Shown: positions 1 to 11,930 of the stretch, in pieces
Position numbering within the stretch: position 1 is the first letter of the stretch
Layout of the letters: every line of letters starts with the position of its first letter
Origin: Ephydatia muelleri
Lineage: Eukaryota; Porifera; Demospongiae; Spongillida; Spongillidae
Assembly: GCA_013339895.1 (NCBI GenBank)
Contig: JABACO010000006.1
Location: 4,115,109 to 4,179,108, forward strand
DNA length: 64,000 nucleotides
Direction of reading: 5' to 3'
Made by a program: the position numbers and the translations under genes
The notes under the pieces: model-generated
What the model saw: the letters and a program-made list of their open reading frames with translations, nothing else
Told to the model about the DNA's origin: nothing
The model's database searches: none

Positions 1-130
1 GTTGATGTTTAAAATAATAATAATAAATCAGCTGAATGCGTTTACACGTCGGCAATGAATAATGAACAAAATCACTTGTGAATAAATACTGAAGGACTGA
101 AAATTCAAGTGGGTATCATCAGCCATTGTT

Positions 131-1410
131 TCATCCAAGTCCTTCGGTGGTATAAGAAGGTGCAGTAGTTATAATGGGCCCTGCATCAGCAATACTGGTA
201 GTAGTAATAGTAGCAGCAGTAGCAGCTGGTCCTAGTCCGTGCCCAAGTGAAGGATAGGAATAGGACGCATCATCCTCCATGATAACTCCCCAGTCCTCTT
301 CATCAATGTTGCTGTAGTATTGATCTACCCACGATCGAAAAAGGGGGTAAGACACCTGCTTAGATGAATCACAGTGCCGAATATAAAGTCACTGCAAAAA
401 TGGCATTGAAAACAAATAAACAAAACATACACACTTACAAATAAGGCCAGGTGACGCTTGTAAGCATCTTCATAATTGGAGTCACCACTGATGCTTCAAA
501 TGATGGTTGATGCAAGCTCTGTTGTTGGGACGTATAGGGACTAGAAGTAGAACGGTATGGCTGAATTCCTAAACACTGTTTAACATTTGCATAATTATTA
601 TATACATATTAAGTGGCACATGAAAACTATAGATTGTCACCTTCTTCAGTTCGAAGATCTGACAAGCTAGCATTGGCGAATCGAACTGCAGCATCGAACT
701 TATATGCTTGAGTTCGGACCACTTGGGCAGTCAAAACCCTGGCTACTACCACCTTTTTAAAATCAGGAATTTAAATAAAACATGCACACAAGTGATTAAG
801 TAAATTCACTAACTCGAACTGATTCCTTGGTAGGGTTCCTCTTAAGGGAGCTACAGAACAGTTTTGCAATTTGCAATTTCAATGGTTGCTGCACATGAAC
901 ACCAGATATCAAAGTCCATGTATGTCATATTCACTGTTTTATGTGACTTATTAAGTTTATGCCAACAGGAGTGATAAATGCAGTCAGGTATAATACTTAA
1001 TGTCTCATGCTCATGTACCTCATAAATGCTGCCCTTGATACAAAATGAAGTTTGGGTTAAATTCTGAATCAGCTGTTTTAGTTCATCCATCGAAGTTCCA
1101 AGTTCAATTTGCCTGGCTTCAACACTTCTGACAATTGTGACAAAGACTTTTGCATCGTACACAGCTCCCTGGATAATGCTGATTCCTGAAATGCAGCACC
1201 CACCGAAGAATCAAGGCTCGATGAAGGGGTTCTCGTACTTGCAAAATCAAAGCTCAATGAAGAGTCCCTGCCGCTGTTAGATGGTGACTGCGGCAATTCA
1301 GCGTTGCTAGGTAGGCTAGATGTTTCAAACACAGTCGGCGGAGGCAGTGCTGCTTCTTGTTGCCGTCGTCTACTGCTCCTTGCAATTGGAGCCCGCGGAA
1401 GATGCTGCAT
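131..1410 (-). CDS. Unrecognised multi-exon gene, possibly damaged
   Basis: I do not recognise this gene. On the minus strand an ATG at 1410 opens a Ser/Pro-rich, basic N-terminal stretch (roughly 1410-1110). The frame then shifts into a hydrophilic helix-like stretch (about 1150-1020) ending at a possible donor (GAG|GTACAT). Smaller in-frame blocks follow: about 853-817 (basic, before GTTAGT), about 752-643 (Ala/Val/Arg-rich, after TTTTAAAAAG and before GTGACA), and about 359-131, an acidic Trp/Tyr-rich C-terminus ending at a stop. The change of frame near 1110-1160 means either a missed intron or a frameshift. It lies head-to-head with the plus-strand gene starting near 1541. Exon limits are my reading of splice consensus only. 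Confidence 0.35.
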
Positions 1411-1540
1411 TTCAAAATCGACCGCAAACCGCAGTCGCACGTGAGAATTTCGATGTTATGTTTGTCTGAAAGAGTTTGACTATAAATACAGATATGAAAG
1501 GCATGTAGAGACCACATTCCACAAAGACAAGGTTCGTCTG
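1411..1540. promoter_or_regulatory. Short divergent intergenic region
   Basis: About 130 bp separate the likely start codons of two divergent multi-exon genes, so any promoter here would be bidirectional. I see no clear TATA box or other defined element; the assignment rests on gene orientation alone. Confidence 0.2.
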
Positions 1541-2812
1541 ATGGAAATTTGTGCCTCAACTGAAGCGGAGTGGGAATCTGGAAATGTTGATAGTCATACG
1601 GGTGGATCCTCTAGCTGTAACCGAGAGTCATAGTCCTTCAGCTATTGCTAGCGACGAATTATCACTAGCTATAGGGGACGAGGACATTGGCCATCTCGAC
1701 GAGGCAGAAAAGGATTCAGAATCTAGTTCTGATTCAGGTGGGAATAATTCAATGTGGTTGTATAATATTTACTAAATAGGTTGATCATACTAACAGTCTA
1801 ACTGGTATCTGCGCGAAGAGAGGAAACGGAGTAGTACTATACAGGAAGTGCAACTCATTCGTTCAGCACATACTCAAGCAGAGCGCAAGCGACTCAGGAC
1901 TCTGTATGGTACAAGTGAGAAGGAGAGCCACCTACTTCAGCTTCCTGTTGATTTGCATCAGTAAGTAGTTTACAGCCTTACAAATTACAGCTATTCATCT
2001 ATTGTACAGGAGTACACCAATTGAATCACTCCATACATTGGGGCTTGGACCGTACAAATATTTGTTGTGGGAAAAAATGGAGCAACTATCTGAAAAACAG
2101 CGGAAGGAAGTGGTAGCTCGCATTGCAGCATTACCCTCCTCAGGTCTAACTGGTGGAATTTCATCTGACATATCTAGGCACTATAAATCGTTTGTAGGTT
2201 AGCTAACTTTCATTTATGCATTCTCATTCTCTGGTTTAACTTGCAGATTATCCTATAATGTTTCATTTCGTTTGCAGGCAGAGACTTCAAGTTCTTAGCA
2301 CAAATTGCGATGTTCATTTTTTCGCCTTACCTTTTTGAGGCTGAGATTGAAGTCTGGCTTGCCTTGTCAATGGTATGTAATCTTGGAAATGTGATTGTGT
2401 TTTTCATTTTGTAATTTTGTCATGCAAAATAGGTTTTCAAAATGGTGTATTGTGATGAGTTTGAACCTCAGAAGATTGAATTGTACAGAGACGTGTGTCA
2501 CCAATTTGCAAGGGCTATTGATTGCTACAGCGTGACGTGGAGGAAAAAACTGAAAATTCACCTGATACTGCATCTTCCTGACAGCATGTTGAGGTTTGGG
2601 CCTGCATCTTCATTCAACACAGAAAGGTAAGTTCCACAATGTGCATGAGGACAACATATTGTATGGAACATATTGTGTTTCAGGTGTGAGAGCTACAATT
2701 CTGTTATACGGTCACGCAATGTATATAGCAACAGACAGGCCCCTAGCAATATATTGCTACTGCTTTTGCTATACAAGAAAGTATTAGATTTACCTTTTCC
2801 GGCAGTTGCTAC

Positions 2813-2947
2813 TGTAGAACCCACAGCGTGAAGTGATTATCAGAACTTCACTGCATCAACTCTCTCGATCATGCGCATACACCAAATTTATATGCAGCTA
2901 ATAGTTCAATAACTAGTCAATCATTTGATACAGGTTATGCCACTACA
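2813..2947 (-). repeat. 3' LTR of the gypsy element
   Basis: This 135-bp sequence begins TGTAGAACCC and ends CACTACA on the plus strand and recurs at 5198-5332 in the same orientation. It carries TG...CA ends and is preceded by the target duplication CTAC. Confidence 0.9.
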
Positions 2948-2963
2948 CTACTCCCTCTCTTCC
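2948..2963 (-). other. Polypurine tract of the gypsy element
   Basis: On the minus strand this is a GGAAGAGAGGGAG-type purine run directly before the 3' LTR, the usual site that primes plus-strand DNA synthesis in LTR elements. Confidence 0.6.
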
Positions 2964-2987
2964 AAGAGTGGTCCTCCACTCTAGTTC

Positions 2988-5180
2988 TCATTCGAAGATT
3001 TCAGGAGTATCCAAAGTGTCTGGCAGTACCACGGGGTCTCCATAACGTACAGGAGGCCTGCTTATCCTGTTAGAGCGCCTCAGTGCTGGGGCACCTTCCA
3101 CTGCTGGTGGAGGAACTCTGGGTACAACTGCTGGTTGCTCAATCTTGGGTACTGGATGTTCCAATTGGTGCTGCCTCGGTACCTCCAATATGGTGGCTTG
3201 ACGATCTGTGTCAGCAGGTGGCACACTGTGAACAATTACATCATAGTACTCATCCTCTTCCTCTGCAGTGCTGTGCGAAGGTGCAGGCTTCAACCGGTTG
3301 AAGTGTACCACTTTACGCCTTCGGGGATTAGTACAGTCCACAATCCTGTAGATGGAAGGTCCGAGGACCTTAACCACTTTGAAAGGCCCCTGCCAAGGTC
3401 TGTGCAGCTTCTTTGAAAAACCCCTGCGGACTGCTGGATTGTGTAGAAAAACAAGATCATTAATACAGTATGGGTCCCCTCTGACGTCAGCATCGTACGA
3501 CTCCTTCTGATGTCCTTGCTGCACCGCCATGTGCTGATTGACTCGTTTATAAGCCAACTGCAATCGATTCTTGAGCACATCAGCATACTGAATGGGGTCC
3601 TCAGCTGTGGCTGGAATAGAGAACAATACATCTTCAGGTAAGCGGGCATCACGACCATACATAAGTTCAAAGGGTGTGACCCCAGTTGTAACATGGCGAC
3701 TGGTGCGATATGCAAACAACAAGGTAGTGAGGAGGAGGTCCCAATCACGCTCATCATCCTTTACAGCCATACTTAACATGTCTAACAAAGTTCTATTGAA
3801 CCTTTCGACTAGTCCATCACTTTGGGGATGGTAAGGAGTTGTCCGTGTCTTCTTGACACCCAACAGCTGGCATACTTCTTTCAGGACCTTGGCTTCAAAG
3901 TTTCTCCCTTGGTCTGTGTGCAGGGAATCTGGAACCCCAAATCTACATACAAATTCATTTACAAACACTTTGGCAATGGTTAGTGCCTCAGTATCTTTCA
4001 ATGGAAATGCCTCCTACCATTTGGTGAAGTACTCCCCAACCACCAAGATATACTTGTTACCTCTGAGAGTTTCTGGGAGCGGGCCAAGGATGTCCATAGC
4101 AACCCTCTGCATGGGTCGCAGTGTTTGACTGATTTCCATTGGAGCTCTAGCCTTGTGAGATGGAGATTTCCTGGAGAGACAAACATTACAATTCCTGCAC
4201 CATTGTTCTATCTCTTTCCTCTGACCCGGCCAATAAAAACGGGCACGAACTTTTTCTAACGTTTTCCTCTCCCCCATATGTCCCCCTACCAACGTATTGT
4301 GGAGGCCTTCCAATACCCCATTCACCAATTTTGCAGGCAAGACCAGTTGAAGGTGTCTACCAGTACTACCCCCTGGTATGTCCTCCCAACAACGATACAA
4401 CACCCCATGCTGCAAGGTCAGATACCGCCTTTGCACCCACAGGGATGCAAGCCTCCATGAAGCATCCTTGGGGCATCCTGTAGGAGTGGCATCAGTTTCC
4501 AGCCAGTAGACCATCTGGTGTATGTCAGGATCAGCACTCTGAAAAGACTTTATCTCCTCTTCCGTCCATGTTGGCAGCATCAGGTGTGACACTGCATCAC
4601 AACTGTTAGCTTCTTCCCTCTCCTCTTCCTTTTTCTCCAATCCACACTGCACGCACCTGCCACGGGACAACGCATCAGCATTAGTGTGCTGCTTACCTAC
4701 GCGGTGTATAACGGTGTAATCATATTCAGATAACACCTCCAACCAGCGAGCCACTTGACCCTCCGGCTCCTTAAAATTATGTAACCATTGTAAACAGTGA
4801 TGATCTGTGCGTAAGGTAAACTTTCTTCCGTAGAGGTATGGCCGGAAATGACGAGCAGCCCACACCAGATGGTTTCCCTCCGGCGCGTATTGAGCGCGAA
4901 GACACCCCGTCACAGCCGCATAGTCACCGGAGTCGACCAGTCCCTGCTGCGATACAACCCTGAAGGGTCCATCGTCAAGCAACGGAAGTAGTTCGCTTGT
5001 CCATTGGCTCTCGTCGACTTTTACTTTGCGAACATACATTTCGAAGCGCTTTAACCACAGAATGAGGTCTGTGCCTTCTGTAAAACGGGAAGGGGGCCGT
5101 AAGCTCATTCTCACCGTTTGTATTTGTGGAATTAGCTCGCTGCTATCGGCCGAGTGTCCCATATCCATGGGCTCCACCAT
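2988..5180 (-). pseudogene. Gag/pol remnant: gag N-terminus joined in frame to RNase H-integrase, one internal stop
   Basis: Reading from an ATG at 5180 beside the primer-binding site, the protein starts with about 110 residues of gag-like sequence up to a QYAPEGN motif. It then jumps directly to the end of RNase H (RHFRPYLYGRKF, then a TDHHCLQWL motif and DALSRG). Zinc-binding HHCC integrase (HNTLVGGHMG...CRNCNVC) and the DDE core (D of MDILGPLP, DQGRNFE, HPQSDGLVERFNRT) follow, ending in a chromo-like/GPFKV C-terminus and a stop at 2988. A single in-frame TAG (4014-4016) lies after the GEYFTKW motif, just before the second catalytic Asp. Zinc knuckle, protease and RT are absent, so the copy cannot move by itself. 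Confidence 0.85.
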
Positions 5181-5196
5181 CCCACTTCTGACACCA
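5181..5196 (-). other. Primer-binding site complementary to tRNA-Leu
   Basis: On the minus strand, one base after the 5' LTR, lies TGGTGTCAGAAGTGGG. It is the complement of CCCACTTCTGACACCA, matching the acceptor-stem 3' end plus CCA of eukaryotic tRNA-Leu types (known Leu 3' ends read CCCACTCCTGACA-CCA). Confidence 0.65.
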
Positions 5197-5197
5197 A

Positions 5198-5332
5198 TGT
5201 AGAACCCACAGCGTGAAGTGATTATCAGAACTTCACTGCATCAACTCTCTCGATCATGCGCATACACCAAATTTATATGCAGCTAATAGTTCAATAACTA
5301 GTCAATCATTTGATACAGGTTATGCCACTACA
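5198..5332 (-). repeat. 5' LTR of the gypsy element
   Basis: Direct repeat of 2813-2947 with no difference that I can see, followed by the target duplication CTAC. Being at the right-hand end of a minus-strand element, it is the 5' LTR. Confidence 0.9.
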
Positions 5333-6426
5333 CTACAATACATCTGAAAGGTCTGATTTTCCTTGAGACTGAGTTAATTGTAAAGCTTAATTTTTTACTT
5401 GCAGATGTGGTGAGGACCTTGTCAACCTTTACCACACCAAAGAAGTTCAAGCCTTTTTAGATGGTGAAGTCCAAGAATGTGGGAGTGGAATTCATAAACA
5501 TGGAACACTACGAAAGGTAATAATATGGGTATGAGTATGATGTAAAAAAATTAATGCGTTATGTTCTTTGTCTGTTTTTGTTTGAGATAAAATAATATTT
5601 TAACTACTTTTTTGTCATTGTTGTTGTTTACTCAATGTGTGTATGTACATGTTTGTACATGTTCCATGTATGTGAGTAAATTTTTTAATGTGTGTAGGAG
5701 GTGTGTGTTTACATGTGAGCATTTGTTTATATATATGTTTGTATTTGTTTTGCAGTGTTCAGCTAGAACAAAAGCTCCATTGGCTTCAGTACCGATTACA
5801 TTGGAAGGGAAAACGATGTCATTAGAAGAAATAGATGCAAAGTTCACTTTTCTGTTGCCACATGGAATTTCAAACTTGACACCAGTGCAATGGGGTAGAG
5901 CGACTGTGGGAAAAAATGGACAACTTATTAATGTACAGGACTACATAGAATACAATTCTCAAGCTTCCACCTCGGTATGATGTATTTGGTATTCTCATGT
6001 GTATGACTCATATGTCTTATTGTTTTACAGGTGGGATTGGAGACTGGATTGTTTATTGGCAGCTTTCACACGGAGCAAGCAACATTTTGTTTGGTTCGTT
6101 ATTTGGAGCCTGTGCTGAGTGGTACTGAGCCCGTCCTCAATGAGTGGGGTTGTTCACTGCTGACACTGACGAACGTGATTCGTTGCATAGCATCAACACT
6201 TGTCAGCTGTGCAGTCTCTGTCGTACACCAGTGTGACAACCAATGTGTCTTGGCAGAACAGGAGACAACATCTAGGATTGAACGAGTACTGGTGACACAA
6301 AAAAAACTGTTTTTGTACATAACACAGACAACAATATGTACTGTTATAACATATTCTGTATGCATTGTTTGCCAAAAAATTAAATATTTGAGTTTATTTG
6401 TAGTCATTGTTTACCATAACTACTAG

Positions 6427-7504
6427 TACGGACGCGGGCGTGGTATAGAAACCACCATACGTCGCTTTTACGTATACGGGTACGTATCGGAGGCGTACAC
6501 GTATGCTATACGCAAATTATTGCTACGCTTCCAAAAAAATCGGTTACCCATCGCTTGCGTTACGCTCGTAATATATCGGATCCGTGTAGCAATTCCAACG
6601 TATCCGTAACGGAATCCAATTATTGGCCGTGTAGTTCTGGCTCGGGGTTCCGATGAAGTGCCCAAACCGGATACGTGCCACAAATTCACAATGTTAATTA
6701 CCACTAATAAGTGTAGTCTACACATTGGATTACATGTATACAACTACTTGAGCAAAATATGACCAAGCTCTAAAGTATCTGATCGTTTTGAGTCCTGTTA
6801 GATACAGTAACAGGATGCTTAGATTTGCTAACACAACCACCGATGTATACAATGCAGCATCGATACTTTTTGACCACTGAAGCGAGAATGCCAATGAATT
6901 CTGAAGCTATTGGTGTGATTTTCATGTCTTTTTATGTTACAAAAAATTTGTGACATTGCTACAAATTAATTTAGCTTGCGTCCCGTACGGGGATTATAAA
7001 GGTTAATAGCACTGAGTCCGTTATATTTTTGTTATTCATATCCTGGATACAACTCAACTAACTGCAGGATGCACTGTCCAAATGTTCCACTGAATGTTTT
7101 CATTATTATGGATAAAAAATAAAGTACAACAAACACATTGACACCAAAAGCAGTTAGGATGGTGGGAGCTCCCTGGTCAGGTATAGGCTCTAGCAATATA
7201 ATGGAGCGGATTGGAGCCACATTAATAAATGTCGGTCAACACTGATGACTTGGGGGAGGTCTGCATGGTGAATGGCCAAGAAGGATGCCAGCCTGGAGAA
7301 GTTATCCTGCCCCAATTGCCATATGTCTCCACTGCCAATGGAATAATAAATATAGTAGAGAACAGCGGTAAAAATCATTCTTGTTAATACATGTAGTTTC
7401 TTGTCCTCCGGTCAGACACCTGCGGTCGACGTCAGGCAGCATCATGTACGCATGCGCATTCATTATGAACACGTGTTGTAATAGCGCATGAACTTCTTGG
7501 AGAG
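6427..7504. other. Gene-free stretch
   Basis: I find no gene. From about 6425 to 6610 the sequence is unusually rich in TACG/CGTA words, which stand out in this AT-rich window and may mark a decayed repeat. The rest is ordinary intergenic sequence. Confidence 0.4.
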
Positions 7505-8729
7505 ATGCAGAGAGCGGTCACCCTTGTGAGAGGTTCTACAGAAGTTGAATTGTCTTTACAGCAAGTAAATGTTCAAAGTTTGCAGCGCATCTTTCAAGTA
7601 AGTAGCCGCACGTCAGTAATAGAAGACATATATACATGTTTGCATGATATCATGAGTGATAATCATTTTCAGCTGGAGCCCACTTCCATCTGGCTCAAAG
7701 AAGACATAGGAAATCGGGCATTATTCCCAGAACCTGACGGAACATTCAATATGGACTCCGTAGTATATCATTCATTTCGAGTGGAAGGAGTTGTGGCTTT
7801 ACCAACGGGTGCAAGCGAAGGACCAAGCACATCTTCCCAGAGTTCAGTGAACGTTCGCACTCCCAGCACCGGACCTCCAGTGTTTCGGTCCGTCACATCT
7901 CATAGATCTTAGCGCAGTGATAGCTTATCCGCGGAGCAGCCAACTGCGCGCGTAAAAATAATCAAGGCAAATCTCTTGACGGATACCAGAGGCAGTGCTA
8001 CAATGCAACATCTTTCGCAGTTATTTATTGAAGTAAATGACAGTACAGCGAATGTTCCTTATCTGCTTCAAGCAGTGAAAGACAATTTTGGATCCGGTTA
8101 TGTCCTTGTTTCATCTAACGGCCTCCAAATCGAAGAGGGTGCTGGCACAACAGGTATGTGTATATAAATAAGCTTTATATGTATTTTTTATTTCATTATA
8201 ATTCATAGGTTTAAGCTTTTGGAAAGCACCTAATCGGAAGGTGTTCGCAATCGAACAGGTAGCCGCTCGAACGATGTCTGCTGTACAGGCAGCCGCACCA
8301 AAAAAGAGGCGAATAGGGGAGCTCGATGAGAGCAACGATCCATCGGCCGCAGCAAGCACCCGGTTTGATGACATTGAAGAAATTTTGGGGACAATGAGTA
8401 GACGTCTGGAAACTTTATTTTCTGTGACCAAACTGGCTAAGCTGCCTGTTGGAATTGCAGCAACAATGCTGACAGCATTCATGTGCAAAATTTGCCACAC
8501 TCTTATGAAGCCGCCAGTTATAGCATCAAGATGCTGTCGATCACTTCTCGGGTGCCAAAGGTGCGTTGACCAGTGGTATGGTGGAAGTGAAGGCATATCG
8601 CGAAGCTGTTTAAACTGCCGCCGAGATAGAGGTTACAGTGAAACGTTCCTTATGCTCGGCCTAGATGAATTCCTTTCTTCCGTTCAGCCCCCTATTTTCA
8701 GACGAGGAGCAACCGGTCCAGCCACTTAG
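7505..8729 (+). CDS. RING/U-box-like zinc-finger protein, with one internal stop
   Basis: Exons: 7505 to about 7596, about 7673-8154 and 8209-8729. The first intron (about 76 bp, CAA|GTAAGT to TTTTCAG) joins RIFQ to LEPTSIWLKEDIGNRALFP; the second (about 54 bp) is clear from GTATGT and CATAG. The C-terminal half carries CKIC, then a CC pair, GCQRCVDQWY and SCLNCRR: a RING-type zinc-binding pattern typical of E3 ubiquitin ligases. Upstream is a basic/acidic linker (PKKRRIGELDES) that could be a nuclear signal. A TAG at 7910-7912 interrupts the same reading frame in the middle exon, between two stretches that both look coding. It is therefore either a nonsense allele or an unrecognised intron. 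The target of the putative ligase is unknown. Confidence 0.6.
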
Positions 8730-11700
8730 TCCAGCCAATTGACAAACAAGCGTATTGAAAACAATTCATTTATTCGCCGAGAAGTGATTACCCGCCTACA
8801 CATAATCCGCAACTGTCCAGTTAAACATGTATGGACGACAATGATTGCGAGACTTGCTTATGATTAGTTCTTATTATTGTTGTATCGGTCGCAATTATAT
8901 GAAATGCCAAAACGCACCGGGAAGGTTCATACTTACGTATACCGGTAGTGACTGCGCAGCATTTAGAGAGTGCACACATGTGCGAAGTTAATTTACCATT
9001 TATTTCTTTCCGACAATCAACAAAGCGCGAGGGTGTGGCTACGTCAAACTATTACTGTTGAGGCACGAGGGTAAACCGTATGGCTACGTCAAATTGGTAG
9101 TGAGTAAACAGCTAGGGCATGGCCCCTTCCGCTCAGCGAGGGGGAGGTGGGAGCACTGCAAGCTGTCACATCGGTGTGGGGCGCGGAACCCCAGAAGAGC
9201 AAATTGTGCATTATAAACATAACAGTTGTTATTACTAGTATGGATATCGGGCTGAGAAACGAATGAATTCAATATATCTCCAGTTTCTCAGCCCGAGATC
9301 CATTCTTCACTTCCTATTCATGCATGGTGCATGCAAGCAACAACCGCTTGGTTCTCAGATGGGTATGGCACTACAACGACCAATGTGCAGCGATTTGCAC
9401 TTATTTGTGTTTTCAAACCTACGCTCTCACAGTATTGGAAAGGCTGGCCTTTTTTGTGTTGTGTAAGTGTGTGAAGTGCCATGTTGGGTGCTGTAAAATT
9501 TACGATACCTCCTCCATATGCTATAGAGATGGGGTTCATTATGTCTGTCATGCAAGATAAATTACTGTTGACTGCTTTACTGATGCGCCCCTGTTGTGCT
9601 CTGTGTATATCCAGTGTATGTTTATGTTTATCGATAGACACCCAGCGTGTGGAAGAGAAAAACAAGAGACACAGAAAGAGGGAGAAGAATAGCAGCAAGG
9701 TGGGTACAAGTGTGTGGGTGGCACCAATTAGAAGATGTATGGCACAACAGATATGCTAGGTGACTTTCACCTTTGCAGGATGGTACCCTGTATCTTTGTT
9801 ACCCAGATATACCTGCAGATTTCATTCCTAGCCATTTCGAGTGCACTGTGCTATTGATTTTATTAGGAACCCACCAAAATGGCTATAGGACTGATATCAC
9901 TAGGACTGATATCCTTTTCGCCTTCCTTCAAGAGCATTTGATATACTGTGTACAGTGCACTACTGTGTGGCAAAAACAATAACTGGGTATTATTTGGGTA
10001 TGTGTACATATATGTGTGTGTTATGGTCACTTCTATGTGTTACACCATGACATGGCACCACTGGCCGATGTACGTTCTCTGTGTTCTGGGGTGTACACTA
10101 TCTAATTCAAACATTCACCTGACAATACAAATGTGCTCCATACCCCATTGTCCCCGGTTGGGTCAATACGCCATTCCATTGGAGCAGGAACCTATCCCAC
10201 CATAAGATATCTCTCCCTGGCCTCCACGTTGAGGTGAATGTGATGGTGCAGTTCCTATGCCCACCTCTTCCGTTGTGAAGGTGGTGTATCAGGATCCTCA
10301 ACTGGTGTAGGTGGATGAGTGGGGTGTGGGTGGGGCATTCTGATGTGGAGAAGGCGGAATCCAAACGTGGTGTAGTGGGAGTGTTTACTGGTGGGGATGG
10401 AATAAGGGGTGTCCCAACGTGGAATAGTGGGGCGTGGAGGTGGAAGAGGAGTGTCCGATGTGGAGAAGCAGGGAGCATCTACTGGTGACCTTGGAGTACC
10501 AGGGATACCCCAACATGGAGATGGGGATGTGATGGGGTGTCCGTTGGTGAAGCATCTAATGGATGCTCTAATAGTACAACTTACTGAGGTTTTGCAAGAC
10601 TACCATTGGTTTGAACAGGGATAGCAAATGATTGCAGCCATTAATTTTTAGCACTCTAAGACATCCATGACCAGGTGTTAAAAATATACATACATGAGGT
10701 AATGAACCTCACATACTATCCCTTACTATAGTAGCATACCTTTTGGGGTAGCTCTAAGATCCCTATGGTACAGCATCCCCCTTAGCGTCTGGATATCGCA
10801 TTTGTAGCAATTTGGATAGCTTGAGGGTCTTTGTACTACTGATGATTTGTGATTTGTAGTATCTGAAAGTGTCCTTGAAACTTTTGAGAGCGCAGAATAC
10901 ATGTACATTTGCAACTGTCCCTACAACCAGGACATGCAAGTGGGTGTGGTCAAGACTACAAATTCATTGTGCAATGTCTGTACATTGTGTGCATCCATAT
11001 CCCCCTTACTTCAGAATCTCACCATGCAGCACAGGGAAGACCTGGTGAACCCCTCTGCTGAAAGCAGCCTTCCCCACTCACCCCTGCTTACCCTCCACTA
11101 CGTCAGCAAGTAGCTAGGGGCAGGCCACTCCAGACCCACCATGGATAACCATCTCCTGTGTTGTCTACACACTCCTCCAATGCTGTAATTCTTCAGAAAT
11201 GCCATTTCCCTGCTACTACAACTGTCTCTTCCTACCTCTCTTTACCTCTATCCTTTCCCTCTTTCTACCAGGTGTTCCCTCATCTGTTTACATTGACCAT
11301 GCATTGCAAGTAGGCTTCAGGATTATGATGTGTGAAGAAGTGATGGTGTGAATGTGTGCAGTGTTGCAGGTGTAAGTGCATGTGTGTGTATAGTTATGGG
11401 TTTGAGGTTTAACATGCAGGGCACTTCTGTTTGTCAATAAACCATTTCTGCATGGGCAATATTAGGGTATGTCTATACTAGTGGTCCGATTTGTTACATG
11501 AGCACACTAGCATGACTACATATTGGTTCTTTCCTCGGAATAACCTTGAAGCATTTGGTGCTGGATAATACAAGCAGCTCAGTGTAAATGGAGGTTTATT
11601 CTGGGTGTACCTCTTTTTATCACATGACAAACAACACGTACACTTAATTTAGCGCATGCTTTTCACCCGCACTTCTGGAGAGAACACCTGGTTTTATACT

Positions 11701-11930
11701 TCATGCAGTTGTCTAAAATAAGTTTGTACTGAGTTATGCATTCACACGTTGTTAATCCAGTGGTCCGCATAGTCTGTACACAACAGAGAACTGGATGCTG
11801 ACTTCGGTTGTGCCTCTGGGGCGCCATGATCAGTTGCAGTCAAGGGAAGGTTTTTTGTCAATCGATAATATTTTTTACGGTGGGCCAGTGAATTAAAATT
11901 CAGTGTTTTGTTTTGCGGTTGCATTTCAAA
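8730..11930. other. Gene-free 3.2 kb
   Basis: No convincing gene. It contains a short hairpin at about 9242-9303, a GTGG-rich stretch at about 10240-10540 that opens spurious reading frames on both strands, and otherwise unremarkable sequence up to the start codon of the integrase-core gene. Confidence 0.4.
9242..9303. repeat. Short inverted repeat
   Basis: The arm GGATATCGGGCTGAGAAAC is repeated inverted as GTTTCTCAGCCCGAGATCC after about 24 bases, forming a possible hairpin. Confidence 0.6.

Larger units (their letters stand above)
2813..5332 (-). mobile_element. Ty3/gypsy LTR retrotransposon, internally deleted
   Basis: A complete but non-autonomous insertion about 2.5 kb long, on the minus strand. 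It has two 135-bp LTRs that look identical on reading, flanked by a CTAC duplication (2809-2812 and 5333-5336). A primer-binding site lies next to the right LTR, a purine tract next to the left LTR, and one open region between them carries the start of gag, the end of RNase H and integrase. Protease and reverse transcriptase are missing. Apparently identical LTRs imply recent insertion. It interrupts an exon of the host gene, which reads across the empty site in frame. Confidence 0.9.
1541..6426 (+). pseudogene. Multi-exon transposase-associated-like gene, broken by frameshift and LTR insertion
   Basis: Exons by splice sites and frame: 1797-1960, 2010-2197, 2278-2372, 2433-2626, 2684-2812 continued at 5337-5350, 5405-5516, 5756-5974 and 6031-6426 (stop). 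An acidic Ser-rich 5' part (1541-1737) does not join in frame. The segment reading HLPDSMLRFGPASSFNTER, then CESYNSVIRSRNVYSNRQAPS, is characteristic of a large uncharacterised family abundant in Agaricomycetes and found in marine invertebrates, often near KDZ-type transposons. That family link is from memory and the function is unknown. Two breaks are visible. A one-base indel lies near 2741-2750, where the frame must change to reach IATAFAIQESIRF. A 2.5-kb LTR retrotransposon also sits inside the same exon. Introns are 49-80 bp except 239 bp at 5517-5755. Not functional as it stands. Confidence 0.6.

Noticed and set aside
2988-5180. Endogenous retrovirus with envelope gene
   Set aside because: The element has only gag and RNase H-integrase remnants, and there is no room for an envelope gene between the integrase end and the 3' LTR.
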